Notes under the pieces: generated by a model
What the model was told of the DNA's origin: nothing
The model's database searches: none
The model's input: only the letters and a program-made list of their open reading frames with translations
Assembly: GCA_003973375.1 (NCBI GenBank)
Contig: QNYL01000003.1
Coordinates: forward strand, 1-5,562
Reading direction: 5' to 3'
Source of the DNA: Flavobacteriia bacterium
GTDB taxonomy: Bacteria > Bacteroidota > Bacteroidia > Flavobacteriales > Flavobacteriaceae
Length of the DNA: 5,562 nucleotides
Translations under genes and position numbers: made by a program
In this document: positions 1 to 5,562 of the stretch, one piece after another
Layout: the number at the start of each line of letters is the position of its first letter
Numbering within the stretch: position 1 is the stretch's first letter

Positions 1-1680
1 TTTATTGAATTCTCTTTTCTCCAGATAAGACAACTGTCCTTTAGACGGAGCCGCTTTACGAGTATCTTCTTTTTTAATATTTTTTTCCTTAACGGATGGG
101 TTGAAGTCCTCATAAATACGATAATCAGTATAGTTTCCGGGGAAACCACTGATCTTGCCTTCACCCTCAAAAATAAAAAGATGATCGATGATCTTGTCCA
201 TAAAATAACGGTCGTGAGAAACCACGAGCAGATTTCCGGGAAAATCCAGAAGAAAATCTTCCAGCACATTCAGGGTAACGATGTCCAGATCATTGGTAGG
301 TTCATCCAGCAGGATAAAATTCGGATTTTGTATCAGCACGGTACAAAGAAAAAGTCGTTTTAATTCTCCTCCCGATAGTTTTTCCACAAAATCGTATTGT
401 TTTTTTCTGTCGAACAGAAAACGTTCCAGCAGCTGTCCGGCACTGATCTTTCTGCCTTTGTTCAGCGGAATATATTCACCAAATTCTTTAATTACTTCAA
501 TTACTTTCTGACCTTCTTTTATGTGAATACCACTTTGTGTATAATAACCAAATTTGATCGTATCACCAATTACAACTTTTCCGGCATCAACCGGAATTGT
601 TCCCGTGATGATATTTAAGAATGTAGATTTTCCTGTTCCGTTCTTTCCGATGATCCCGATGCGTTCCCCTCTTTTAAAGACATAGTCAAAATTATTCAGG
701 ATCACATTTTCCCCAAAGGCTTTTTTAAGATGGTGCAGTTCCACAATTTTGCTTCCCATCCGCTCCATATTTATTTCCAGTTGAACCTGATGATCATTTC
801 TTCTTTGATGCGCCTTTTCCTTGATCTTGTAGAAATCGTCAATTCTCGATTTAGATTTGGTAGTACGGGCTTTGGGTTGCCTGCGCATCCAATCCAGCTC
901 TTTTTTAAAAAGATTTTTAGCCTTATCAAGCGTAGTCTGTTCCAGGGCTAAGCGTTCCTCTTTTTTTTGTAAAAAGTAAGAGTAGTTTCCTTTATAGCGA
1001 TAAAGTTTTCCCTGATCCAGTTCTATAATCTCATTACATACACGTTCCAGAAAATAGCGGTCATGGGTAACCATAAAAAGTGTGATCTTTTCTTTTTGCA
1101 GAAAATTCTCCAGCCATTCGATCATTTCCAGATCCAGGTGATTGGTGGGCTCATCCAGAATAAGCAGGTTGGGTTTGTTGAGCAGCATTACCGCCAGCGA
1201 AAGGCGTTTTTTTTGTCCGCCTGAAAGCGAAGAAACCTTTTTATCCAGTTCATTTAATTTTAATTTGAACAGGATCTGCTTGTAATGCGTTTCAAAATCC
1301 CAGGCATTATATTGCTCCATCAGTTCAAAAGCTTTTTGATAGGCATCACTTTCGTGTGAATTCTCCAAAGCTTTTTCATATTGCGTAATGATTTTTAAGA
1401 TCTCGTTACCCGAATTATGAATGGTCTCTTCAACGGTCAGATTTTCATTCAGATCATCTTTTTGTGAGAGATAGGCGGTCTTTAAACCTTTACGACTAAT
1501 GATTTGCCCTTCATCGGGCGTATCAACTCCGGCAATGATATTTAACAGAGTAGTTTTTCCGGTACCATTCTTGGCAACCAAAGCAATTTTCTGGTCTTTG
1601 TTGATCCCAAAAGAAATATCCTGAAACAGGATACGTTCCCCATAGGATTTGGTAATATTTTCAACAGAAAGGTAGTTCAT
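1..1680 (-). CDS. uup: ABC-F family ATPase, Uup-type (3' end beyond the window)
   Basis: This is a soluble duplicated ATP-binding cassette protein with no membrane segments. ABC-F proteins bind the ribosome and act in translation or ribosome rescue; Uup is also linked to DNA-repair phenotypes. The 560 codons from the ATG at 1678-1680 show NBD1 with a Walker A-like AKNGTGKTT (36-44), LSGGQ (152-156), DEPTNHLD with catalytic Glu177, and His206 in THDRYF. A charged linker follows (about 238-308) with DWMRRQPKARTTKSR near 263-277. NBD2 has GKNGTGKST (345-353), LSGGE (435-439), DEPTNDLD with Glu460, and His489 in SHDRYF. The DEPTNDLD in NBD2, the linker motif and the start of a C-terminal domain (QLSYLEKREF, from 549) point to Uup rather than EttA or YheS. 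Both catalytic glutamates are present, so both sites look active. About 60-80 C-terminal residues should lie outside the window. It looks monocistronic. The family is certain; Uup versus another ABC-F is likely. Confidence 0.93.
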   Translation of the reverse strand, partial: MNYLSVENITKSYGERILFQDISFGINKDQKIALVAKNGTGKTTLLNIIAGVDTPDEGQIISRKGLKTAYLSQKDDLNENLTVEETIHNSGNEILKIITQYEKALENSHESDAYQKAFELMEQYNAWDFETHYKQILFKLKLNELDKKVSSLSGGQKKRLSLAVMLLNKPNLLILDEPTNHLDLEMIEWLENFLQKEKITLFMVTHDRYFLERVCNEIIELDQGKLYRYKGNYSYFLQKKEERLALEQTTLDKAKNLFKKELDWMRRQPKARTTKSKSRIDDFYKIKEKAHQRRNDHQVQLEINMERMGSKIVELHHLKKAFGENVILNNFDYVFKRGERIGIIGKNGTGKSTFLNIITGTIPVDAGKVVIGDTIKFGYYTQSGIHIKEGQKVIEVIKEFGEYIPLNKGRKISAGQLLERFLFDRKKQYDFVEKLSGGELKRLFLCTVLIQNPNFILLDEPTNDLDIVTLNVLEDFLLDFPGNLLVVSHDRYFMDKIIDHLFIFEGEGKISGFPGNYTDYRIYEDFNPSVKEKNIKKEDTRKAAPSKGQLSYLEKREFNK

Positions 1681-1694
1681 AGACCAGATTTTTG

Positions 1695-1702
1695 CAAAGA
1701 AA
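1695..1702 (-). promoter_or_regulatory. Possible Bacteroidota -7 element for the ABC-F gene
   Basis: On the minus strand this octamer reads TTTCTTTG and is followed by CA. It is one mismatch from the Bacteroidota -7 consensus TAnnTTTG. It lies 14 bases upstream of the ATG, which would give a very short leader. No convincing TTG -33 element is seen at the usual spacing, so the call is weak. Confidence 0.25.
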
Positions 1703-1860
1703 AGCAATATTTAAGCGAAAAGGAATAAGATAATGAGAAATTCAATTTTGATTGTTTTAAAAAATACATTACCATATTAAAGCAGAGCATGTCATTAACG
1801 CATTGAAGCTATAAAAAAATTAGGTGATATTGAGAATAATCTGTCAAGGTTAATCAAAGA

Positions 1861-1876
1861 TGTTGTTTTAACAACA
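1861..1876. repeat. Short inverted repeat TGTTGTT-TT-AACAACA
   Basis: There are two 7-base arms around a TT centre, or six pairs with a TTTA loop. The base pairs are weak, and no T tract follows in either direction, so it does not look like a terminator. It could be an operator-type dyad or chance in AT-rich DNA. Confidence 0.4.
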
Positions 1877-1913
1877 AAAAGATTGCTTTCTCTTATGTAT
1901 AAATACTTAGTGG

Positions 1914-2033
1914 TTAGATAGAAGGTAGTATCCTAAAAAGTGTGTAAACAAGAAAAGTTCCAACGGCCACTGGCCAGTTTCTTTGTAAAGATTCCTTTCC
2001 GGTACTCATAATTTCTGATAAACTCTTGTTCAT
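1914..2033 (-). pseudogene. 39-codon frame resembling the N-terminus of a DUF975-type membrane protein
   Basis: The ATG at 2031-2033 opens 39 codons ending at TAA (1914-1916). The first 19 residues are polar (MNKSLSEIMSTGKESLQRN), and residues 20-39 (WPVAVGTFLVYTLFRILPSI) form one likely membrane helix. The arrangement of a short helix with K/R-E-S/A-L, then a Trp, then an AxGTFLVY-like hydrophobic run, is what I recall at the start of DUF975 integral membrane proteins, which are normally around 200 residues or more. The stop after the first helix and the lack of recognisable continuation in other frames suggest a decayed remnant. It could instead be an intact small membrane protein. It lies 36 bases after the DUF695/RraB-like gene on the same strand and may be co-transcribed. 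The resemblance is from memory and not confirmed by a search. Confidence 0.4.
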
Positions 2034-2069
2034 TTTTTTTCTGTTTAGGTTTATGTTAATGATACTTAT

Positions 2070-2873
2070 TTATTCTTTTACGATCATTTCGGCGCCCCAG
2101 CCATCATACAGCCCATTATCGGCTTTAACCATAAAATTAAGAAGTGCGGTTACACTTTCGATAGACCGGGGATAGATCTTTTCTTTTCTGTAAATCTGAA
2201 CTTCATACGGATAAGCCAGATCCTTTTTAATATTCAGAGAATCCACTTTAAAATCGAGTTTTTTAATTTTACTCACAAAACTGTTTCTTCTCTTTTCGTT
2301 TTTAAAATAGGTCCAGTGCTTAACATTCCTCTCTGTGGAAAGATCATCGCCGGCAGAGACCAGTTTGTAAAGAATTTCCTGATCGTAAATAAAATCTTCT
2401 GTATAAACCGGCGGGAAAAGCTTTTGATAATAGTAATCCCATTTTTTATCTTTACTGATGACAACATATTTTGGGTAATGCGGATAATTTTTCGATAATA
2501 AAGTATCCATCTCTTTTCGGATTCCCAGCGTATCTTTTACATAAAAAACATCAAAGATCAAACACTGATAAGAGATCATACCCACCTTCCGGTTCTTTGT
2601 AATTTTATTCAGCCGGAAAGCAACAGAATCGGAAAAAACATCAGAATACTTTATTCCTTCCTCATTGGGAAAACCATTCTTATAACAGCCTTTTACCCTG
2701 GTTCCTACAATAAGAACGTTGTGTAATTTAGGTTTATTTAAATCGAGTTCCAGATCAACAGAAACAGCCATAATCCCTTTTTTCTCTTTTTTAACATAGC
2801 TGATCCAGTCGGCCTGAGAAAAGCCAAAAAAGGGCAATAAAAATAAAATTCCTGTAATTATTGATCTATACAT
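2070..2873 (-). CDS. Exported DUF695 domain protein with a C-terminal RraB-like domain
   Basis: This is a 267-residue protein of unknown function. Residues 1-20 (MYRSIITGILFLLPFFGFSQ) form a Sec signal peptide with likely cleavage around FSQ-A or SQA-D, so the mature protein should be periplasmic or secreted. Residues about 21-155 fit DUF695: W23..Y26, then GIMAVSVDLELDL (33-45), then a GFPNEEG segment (67-73). Residues about 165-262 resemble RraB: HWTYF (186-190), R195..F199, and a closing NGLYDGWGAEM (253-263), which matches the E/YDGWG-type end of RraB. RraB is known as a cytoplasmic inhibitor of RNase E, so that role is not expected for an exported copy. This domain pairing is known among uncharacterised proteins (I recall TIGR01619). 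The gene overlaps the 3' end of the S15 peptidase gene by 16 bases in another frame, so the two are probably one transcript and translationally coupled. The ATG at 2871-2873 is preferred because it gives a complete signal peptide. Confidence 0.85.
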   Translation of the reverse strand: MYRSIITGILFLLPFFGFSQADWISYVKKEKKGIMAVSVDLELDLNKPKLHNVLIVGTRVKGCYKNGFPNEEGIKYSDVFSDSVAFRLNKITKNRKVGMISYQCLIFDVFYVKDTLGIRKEMDTLLSKNYPHYPKYVVISKDKKWDYYYQKLFPPVYTEDFIYDQEILYKLVSAGDDLSTERNVKHWTYFKNEKRRNSFVSKIKKLDFKVDSLNIKKDLAYPYEVQIYRKEKIYPRSIESVTALLNFMVKADNGLYDGWGAEMIVKE

Positions 2874-4723
2874 CTTTCACTAATATTTACAGCTTTCGCG
2901 AAAGCTGCTTTTCCGCCCACCACGGGTAAAACCAGTTTTGTTCCTTCCAAATCAATGGTCAGTTCAGTGCCCGGTTTTGGATGAATGGTAAACTCCTTAT
3001 CACTGGAGAAGATCATCAGAGCAATTTTTTGTCCTTTCGGTATGATCTGATCATCCGGCATCAGATCAAAACTTACCTCATAGAATTTACCCGGTTTTAA
3101 GGGTTCTCCTTTCCTTATAGATCTATAATTCTGCGGATCAGCCCAGCCCCGGTTGATGATATTGTCGGTTATTTTTACTCTTCTTCCCTCATTCCACGGA
3201 AGTGAAACCATCCATACGGAAAGATTTGCTGCGGGTTTACTGCTGGCCAGTTTTATAGTAACTCTCGGCACTCCGGAAATATGAACATCTTCTTTTAATT
3301 CGGGCGTTACATAGATCAACCTGTGCTCTGTAGTTTCAGCCTGAGCCAGCGAAGCTCCGGAGAAAGAATAGTTATCTACAAGTGTTTCTTTTCCTTTACT
3401 ACCTGATCTATCCGTACATAATTTTCCGGCCTTGGGAGCTCCCGGTTTTAAATACAAGGTTACAGGAGCAGCTTCCGGATTAGGATAATCTGCATAAGGT
3501 GTAGGATGATCTCTTCTATCGTTTTCACGAACGATCCATGCCCTGGGTTCTTTTTCCACTCCATTTTCAATTCCGAAAAGGTAACGGGTAAACCACCGGT
3601 TCATCATCCGCATCGGCGGCGGACCTCCATGTCCGTTTTGATGATAATAGATCATCGCAGGCAATCCTTTTTCTTTTGCCGCTTTATAAATTCGGTAGCT
3701 GTGTTCCGGCATCACATTCCAGTCGTTAAAACCATGCGACATAAAAAGAGCTGCTTTCATAGGTTTCATATCGTTCAGATAATCTCGTTTTGCCCAAAAA
3801 TCATTGTAATCTCCGGTAATCCGATCCATCCCGTTTTTCATTTCAGTATCACGGATCACCCTATTGCTGTAAGCCCTTTTTGACTCATCACCGCTGTGAA
3901 TAAAATCGTATAATACATCTACATCTTCTCCTAAATATCCTCCCGGGGATCTTACCAGACCGTTAGAACGATAATAATGATAATAAGATGTATTGGGAGA
4001 GATAGGAATAATCGCTTCCAGACCGTCAACTCCGGTTGTGGCTGCAGCCAGAGGAAGGGTTCCGTTGTAAGAAGTTCCGGTCATACCAACTTTTCCTGTT
4101 GACCAATAGGCTTTTACTTTTTCATTTCCATCGATCGATGTATAGCCCGGTCTTCTTCCGCAAAGCCATTCGATTACCGCTTTAGGTGCCAGAGATTCAT
4201 TGTCGCCGCCAACAGTAGGCGATCCCTGTGAGAGTCCGGTACCCGGTGAAGAAGAATGAACCACAATATATCCGCGTGGTACCCATGTTTTGATATGAGA
4301 GTTGGAAATGATCGGTCTTTTTCCTCTTCTGGTAACTTCGGGATGCGCTCTTTCATGTGGCGCAGGTTCTCCCAGCTCATGATTTACATCCCAGTTTAAA
4401 CCCGGTACATCCGGAGCCACCCCGGCAAAATAAGGACTTGAAATATAAATTACCGGCAGTTTTAAGCCTTCTGTTTTTGTTTGTGCAGGCCGTGTAACAT
4501 CTACATGCATCCGGTCTAATTTACCATCGCCATCGGTATCAAAATCGGTTTCAACCCAAAGATCTGTCCTGATCCATTTTTCAGGATCGCTAAATTCCGG
4601 TACAATCTGTGCTTCACCATCTTTAAAAACAGGAACTGCTTTTCTAGTAGTTTGAGCCTGAATTCCGGGCAATGAAATAAAAAATATAAATAATCCTAAA
4701 AATAACCTGTAAGTGTTTGTCAT
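2858..4723 (-). CDS. Secreted Xaa-Pro dipeptidyl-peptidase, S15 family (PepX-like)
   Basis: This is a 621-residue serine peptidase of the PepX/CocE family (S15), predicted to remove X-Pro dipeptides from the N-termini of peptides. Residues 1-23 form a Sec signal peptide (hydrophobic 7-19, likely cleavage IQA-Q at 23/24), so it acts in the periplasm or outside. The alpha/beta-hydrolase domain spans about 45-385. Its likely triad is Ser218 in GTSYNG, Asp334 in HGFNDWNV and His365 in NGHGG. The stretch around 222-270 (LAAATTGVDGLEAIIP, NGLVRSPGGYLGEDVDVLYD) is especially like PepX. Residues about 390-605 match the C-terminal beta-sandwich domain of the family (for example VTLYLKPGAP and the SSDKEFTIHPKPG region). 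It lacks the N-terminal helical domain of lactic-acid-bacterial PepX, which is nearer 760-790 residues. A calcium-loop-like DTDGDGKLD lies at 62-70. No T9SS C-terminal sorting domain is seen. The gene heads a probable operon with the overlapping DUF695/RraB-like gene. The family is certain; exact substrate is inferred. Confidence 0.93.
   Translation of the reverse strand: MTNTYRLFLGLFIFFISLPGIQAQTTRKAVPVFKDGEAQIVPEFSDPEKWIRTDLWVETDFDTDGDGKLDRMHVDVTRPAQTKTEGLKLPVIYISSPYFAGVAPDVPGLNWDVNHELGEPAPHERAHPEVTRRGKRPIISNSHIKTWVPRGYIVVHSSSPGTGLSQGSPTVGGDNESLAPKAVIEWLCGRRPGYTSIDGNEKVKAYWSTGKVGMTGTSYNGTLPLAAATTGVDGLEAIIPISPNTSYYHYYRSNGLVRSPGGYLGEDVDVLYDFIHSGDESKRAYSNRVIRDTEMKNGMDRITGDYNDFWAKRDYLNDMKPMKAALFMSHGFNDWNVMPEHSYRIYKAAKEKGLPAMIYYHQNGHGGPPPMRMMNRWFTRYLFGIENGVEKEPRAWIVRENDRRDHPTPYADYPNPEAAPVTLYLKPGAPKAGKLCTDRSGSKGKETLVDNYSFSGASLAQAETTEHRLIYVTPELKEDVHISGVPRVTIKLASSKPAANLSVWMVSLPWNEGRRVKITDNIINRGWADPQNYRSIRKGEPLKPGKFYEVSFDLMPDDQIIPKGQKIALMIFSSDKEFTIHPKPGTELTIDLEGTKLVLPVVGGKAAFAKAVNISERCIDQ
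2890..2907. repeat. Perfect 18-bp palindrome CAGCTTTCGCGAAAGCTG
   Basis: The sequence equals its own reverse complement over all 18 bases. It lies inside the last codons of the S15 peptidase gene (encoding part of AAFAKAV). It ends 16 bases before the ATG of the DUF695/RraB-like gene. As RNA it can fold into a 7-bp stem with a CGCG loop. A role in coupling or tuning translation of the next gene is an inference. I see no second copy of the TTTCGCGAAA core in the window. Confidence 0.8.
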
Positions 4724-4951
4724 CTTGATGTTTTAAAAAAATATGATTGTAAATTTAAGGTTTTTTGCAAGAGAATAAAGACTAATAAAGAATTCTTTTT
4801 AATTTACAAAGAGTATGATTTGTTGCGTTAAGTTCTTGAATTCAGGTACCACTGCTAAGATTATCAGGAATAAATCTTTCATTGTAATATTTTAGTTAAA
4901 GTGTAAATATAAACTATGCGGTATGTACTATATTTTTGCTGGCAAATCGTT
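4724..4951. other. Spacer between the lipoprotein and peptidase genes
   Basis: This is a 228-base AT-rich spacer that should hold the end of the lipoprotein transcript and the promoter of the peptidase operon. No strong hairpin followed by T's is seen. No exact TAnnTTTG box reading toward the peptidase is present. Near matches on the minus strand are TATATTTA at 4904-4911 and TAAATTTA about 30 bases before the peptidase ATG, neither with a good TTG partner. The peptidase start has no clear Shine-Dalgarno sequence, as is usual in Bacteroidota. Confidence 0.5.
4799..4882 (-). CDS. Doubtful 27-codon ORF with a hydrophobic N-terminus
   Basis: An ATG at 4880-4882 opens 27 codons ending at TAA (4799-4801). 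The peptide starts MKDLFLIILAVV, which looks like a signal-peptide core, then continues with a polar stretch and a short hydrophobic end (QQIILFVN). It could be the remnant of an exported-protein gene, a small hydrophobic peptide, or chance. The TATATTTA at 4904-4911 upstream is one base from a Bacteroidota -7 box. It lies between the lipoprotein and peptidase genes on their strand. I do not recognise a family. Confidence 0.18.
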   Translation of the reverse strand: MKDLFLIILAVVPEFKNLTQQIILFVN

Positions 4952-5356
4952 TTATTTCCTTTCAAAGATTAAAACAGGTCCATCAAGGTATGATTGTCCC
5001 AATCTCATTATACCTTTATTTAAATTATAAGTCCATTTAGAATCTTCAATTCTCACTAATAAAACTTTTGGATCAGTCATTCCTCCTCCAAGATAGTCCA
5101 ATCCAAAAAAGTAATTATATTCTCCAGATGAATAGCCCTCATTTTGTCCACCTGTTACTTTTAAAATTCCATTTGGTTGGAAATCATAAATTATGTTCTC
5201 ATGTGAATAGTCCGTTGAACCTTGCCCTCCAAACCCGTAAAATTCAACCTCTATTAATTTCCATTTTCCAATAATTTGATCGTTTAGTGCGTCATCATCA
5301 TTTGAACAGCCCGATAAAAAAGCTATTCCTAAAATTATAATTAGTATTTTTTTCAT
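4952..5356 (-). CDS. Surface-type lipoprotein with a lipocalin-like domain
   Basis: This is a 134-residue lipoprotein. Residues 1-16 are a lipoprotein signal peptide with lipobox LSGC, so Cys17 should be lipidated after cleavage by signal peptidase II. The residues after Cys17 (SNDDD) resemble the acidic lipoprotein export signal of Bacteroidota, so display on the outer face of the outer membrane is likely. The mature part begins DQIIGKWKLIEVEF (26-39) and ends PVLIFERK (127-134). This opening GKW strand and closing beta strand are typical of small Bacteroidota lipocalin-like proteins (Lipocalin_4 type). Between them are Gly- and Tyr-rich strands. No ligand or enzymatic role can be assigned. 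Its DNA is AT-richer than its neighbour: positions 4981-5040 contain 17 G/C in 60, against 30 in 60 at 3421-3480 in the peptidase gene. It appears monocistronic in the window. The start is fixed by the signal peptide. The lipoprotein call is strong; the lipocalin fold is moderately sure. Confidence 0.88.
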   Translation of the reverse strand: MKKILIIILGIAFLSGCSNDDDALNDQIIGKWKLIEVEFYGFGGQGSTDYSHENIIYDFQPNGILKVTGGQNEGYSSGEYNYFFGLDYLGGGMTDPKVLLVRIEDSKWTYNLNKGIMRLGQSYLDGPVLIFERK

Positions 5357-5396
5357 AATATTAATATTCTATTATTCTCCTTTAGGGAGTTTTCCT

Positions 5397-5514
5397 TAAT
5401 GTTGTTAACGATTGGGTTAAAGTTTCGGCGCGGTGTGAAAGCTTGTGAAGTGAGGCAGAAACGCCTTCAGCGTTTTAACGTAACAAGCTTTGTTCATTCG
5501 ATTTTTCAACATTA
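5397..5514. repeat. Nested inverted-repeat element upstream of the lipoprotein gene
   Basis: Three pairs of arms are nested around one centre. TAATGTTG (5397-5404) pairs with CAACATTA (5507-5514). AAAGCTTGT (5438-5446) pairs with ACAAGCTTT (5483-5491). AAACGC (5459-5464) pairs with GCGTTT (5470-5475) across a CTTCA loop. The unpaired parts are unequal (33 bases on the left, 15 on the right). The left part is GC-richer (TTTCGGCGCGG) than its surroundings. No gene is convincing here: a minus-strand frame starting MLKNRMNKACY is 31 codons and follows the repeat, so I do not count it. It looks like a dispersed intergenic element of the kind common in Bacteroidota genomes. The flanks 5357-5396 and 5515-5562 are AT-rich with nothing clear. 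Confidence 0.6.
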
Positions 5515-5562
5515 TCCGTATTTTTGTTTTTTATTCTTAACTTTCTATTTTTTACGTATTTA

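Larger units (their letters stand above)
1681..1913. other. Intergenic spacer upstream of the ABC-F gene
   Basis: This AT-rich spacer holds the weak promoter candidate at 1695-1702 and a small inverted repeat at 1861-1876. On the plus strand, positions 1799-1918 form 40 sense codons without an ATG at the left end (TAA at 1796-1798, TAG at 1919-1921). Their translation begins RIEAIKKLGDIENN. I do not recognise it. It may be a gene scrap or chance. No rho-independent terminator with a T tract is visible for the operon that ends above. Confidence 0.5.

Noticed and set aside
1..60. Apparent truncation of the ABC-F gene
   Set aside because: The frame is open to the first base and the C-terminal domain has just begun. 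The gene is cut by the window edge, not broken.
181..951. Several plus-strand ORFs of 60-76 codons
   Set aside because: They are antisense to the ABC-F gene, whose motifs in the minus frame are beyond doubt.
3506..3883. 125-codon plus-strand ORF
   Set aside because: It lies fully inside the S15 peptidase gene on the other strand. It includes no recognisable domain and is His/Phe/Ser-rich as expected of an antisense shadow.
4931..4938. Exact TATTTTTG (-7 box TAnnTTTG) on the plus strand
   Set aside because: It has no TTG partner at 17-23 bases and would only fire antisense into the end of the lipoprotein gene. Such octamers are expected by chance in AT-rich DNA.
5068..5274. 68-codon plus-strand ORF
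   Set aside because: It is antisense to the lipoprotein gene and shows no domain or signal of its own.
5377..5389. Small hairpin CTCC-TTTAG-GGAG upstream of the lipoprotein gene
   Set aside because: It has only four pairs, with no T tract in the direction of transcription. The GGAG it offers on the minus strand is about 17 bases from the ATG, too far for a normal ribosome site.
5418..5513. 31-codon minus-strand frame (MLKNRMNKACY...)
   Set aside because: It coincides with the arms of the nested inverted repeat and has no protein-like features, so it is most likely a by-product of the repeat.
5519..5526. Exact TATTTTTG (-7 box) on the plus strand near the right edge
   Set aside because: The nearest TTG (5490-5492) is 26 bases away, longer than usual, and the downstream gene, if any, is outside the window.

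Overview
The window looks like a piece of a Flavobacteriaceae-type (Bacteroidota) chromosome. The evidence is AT-rich DNA, starts without clear Shine-Dalgarno sequences, a lipoprotein whose mature N-terminus carries the acidic Bacteroidota surface-export pattern (C-S-N-D-D-D), exported proteins with FSQA/IQAQ signal-peptide ends, and protein families with a Bacteroidota look. Every convincing gene is on the minus strand, so transcription runs from high to low coordinates. No RNA gene, CRISPR array, transposase or phage gene is visible.

Layout, in transcription order. At 5357-5562 there is a non-coding stretch dominated by a nested inverted repeat (5397-5514). It is followed by a small AT-rich lipocalin-like lipoprotein gene (4952-5356). 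The 228-base spacer at 4724-4951 holds one doubtful 27-codon ORF. Next comes a secreted serine peptidase of family S15, Xaa-Pro dipeptidyl-peptidase/PepX-like, 621 aa (2858-4723). Its last codons overlap by 16 bases the start of a gene for an exported DUF695 + RraB-like protein, 267 aa (2070-2873). A 39-codon reading frame (1914-2033) follows 36 bases later and resembles the N-terminus of a DUF975-type membrane protein; it is probably a remnant. After a 233-base spacer, a Uup-type ABC-F ATPase gene starts at 1680 and runs off the left edge. Its C-terminal domain is cut by the window, not by a mutation.

How the genes relate. The peptidase and the DUF695/RraB-like gene are almost certainly one transcript and may be translationally coupled. 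Both proteins carry export signals, so they probably act in the periplasm or outside the cell. The peptidase would release X-Pro dipeptides from peptides; the partner's role is unknown. The ABC-F protein is a cytoplasmic ribosome-associated ATPase and looks like an independent unit. The lipoprotein also looks independent, with a lower GC content and a repeat-like element next to it.

No clearly new multi-gene system is visible. The points most worth a second look are the 18-bp perfect palindrome just before the DUF695/RraB gene, the export of an RraB-like domain, the nested inverted repeat at the right end, and the DUF975-like remnant.
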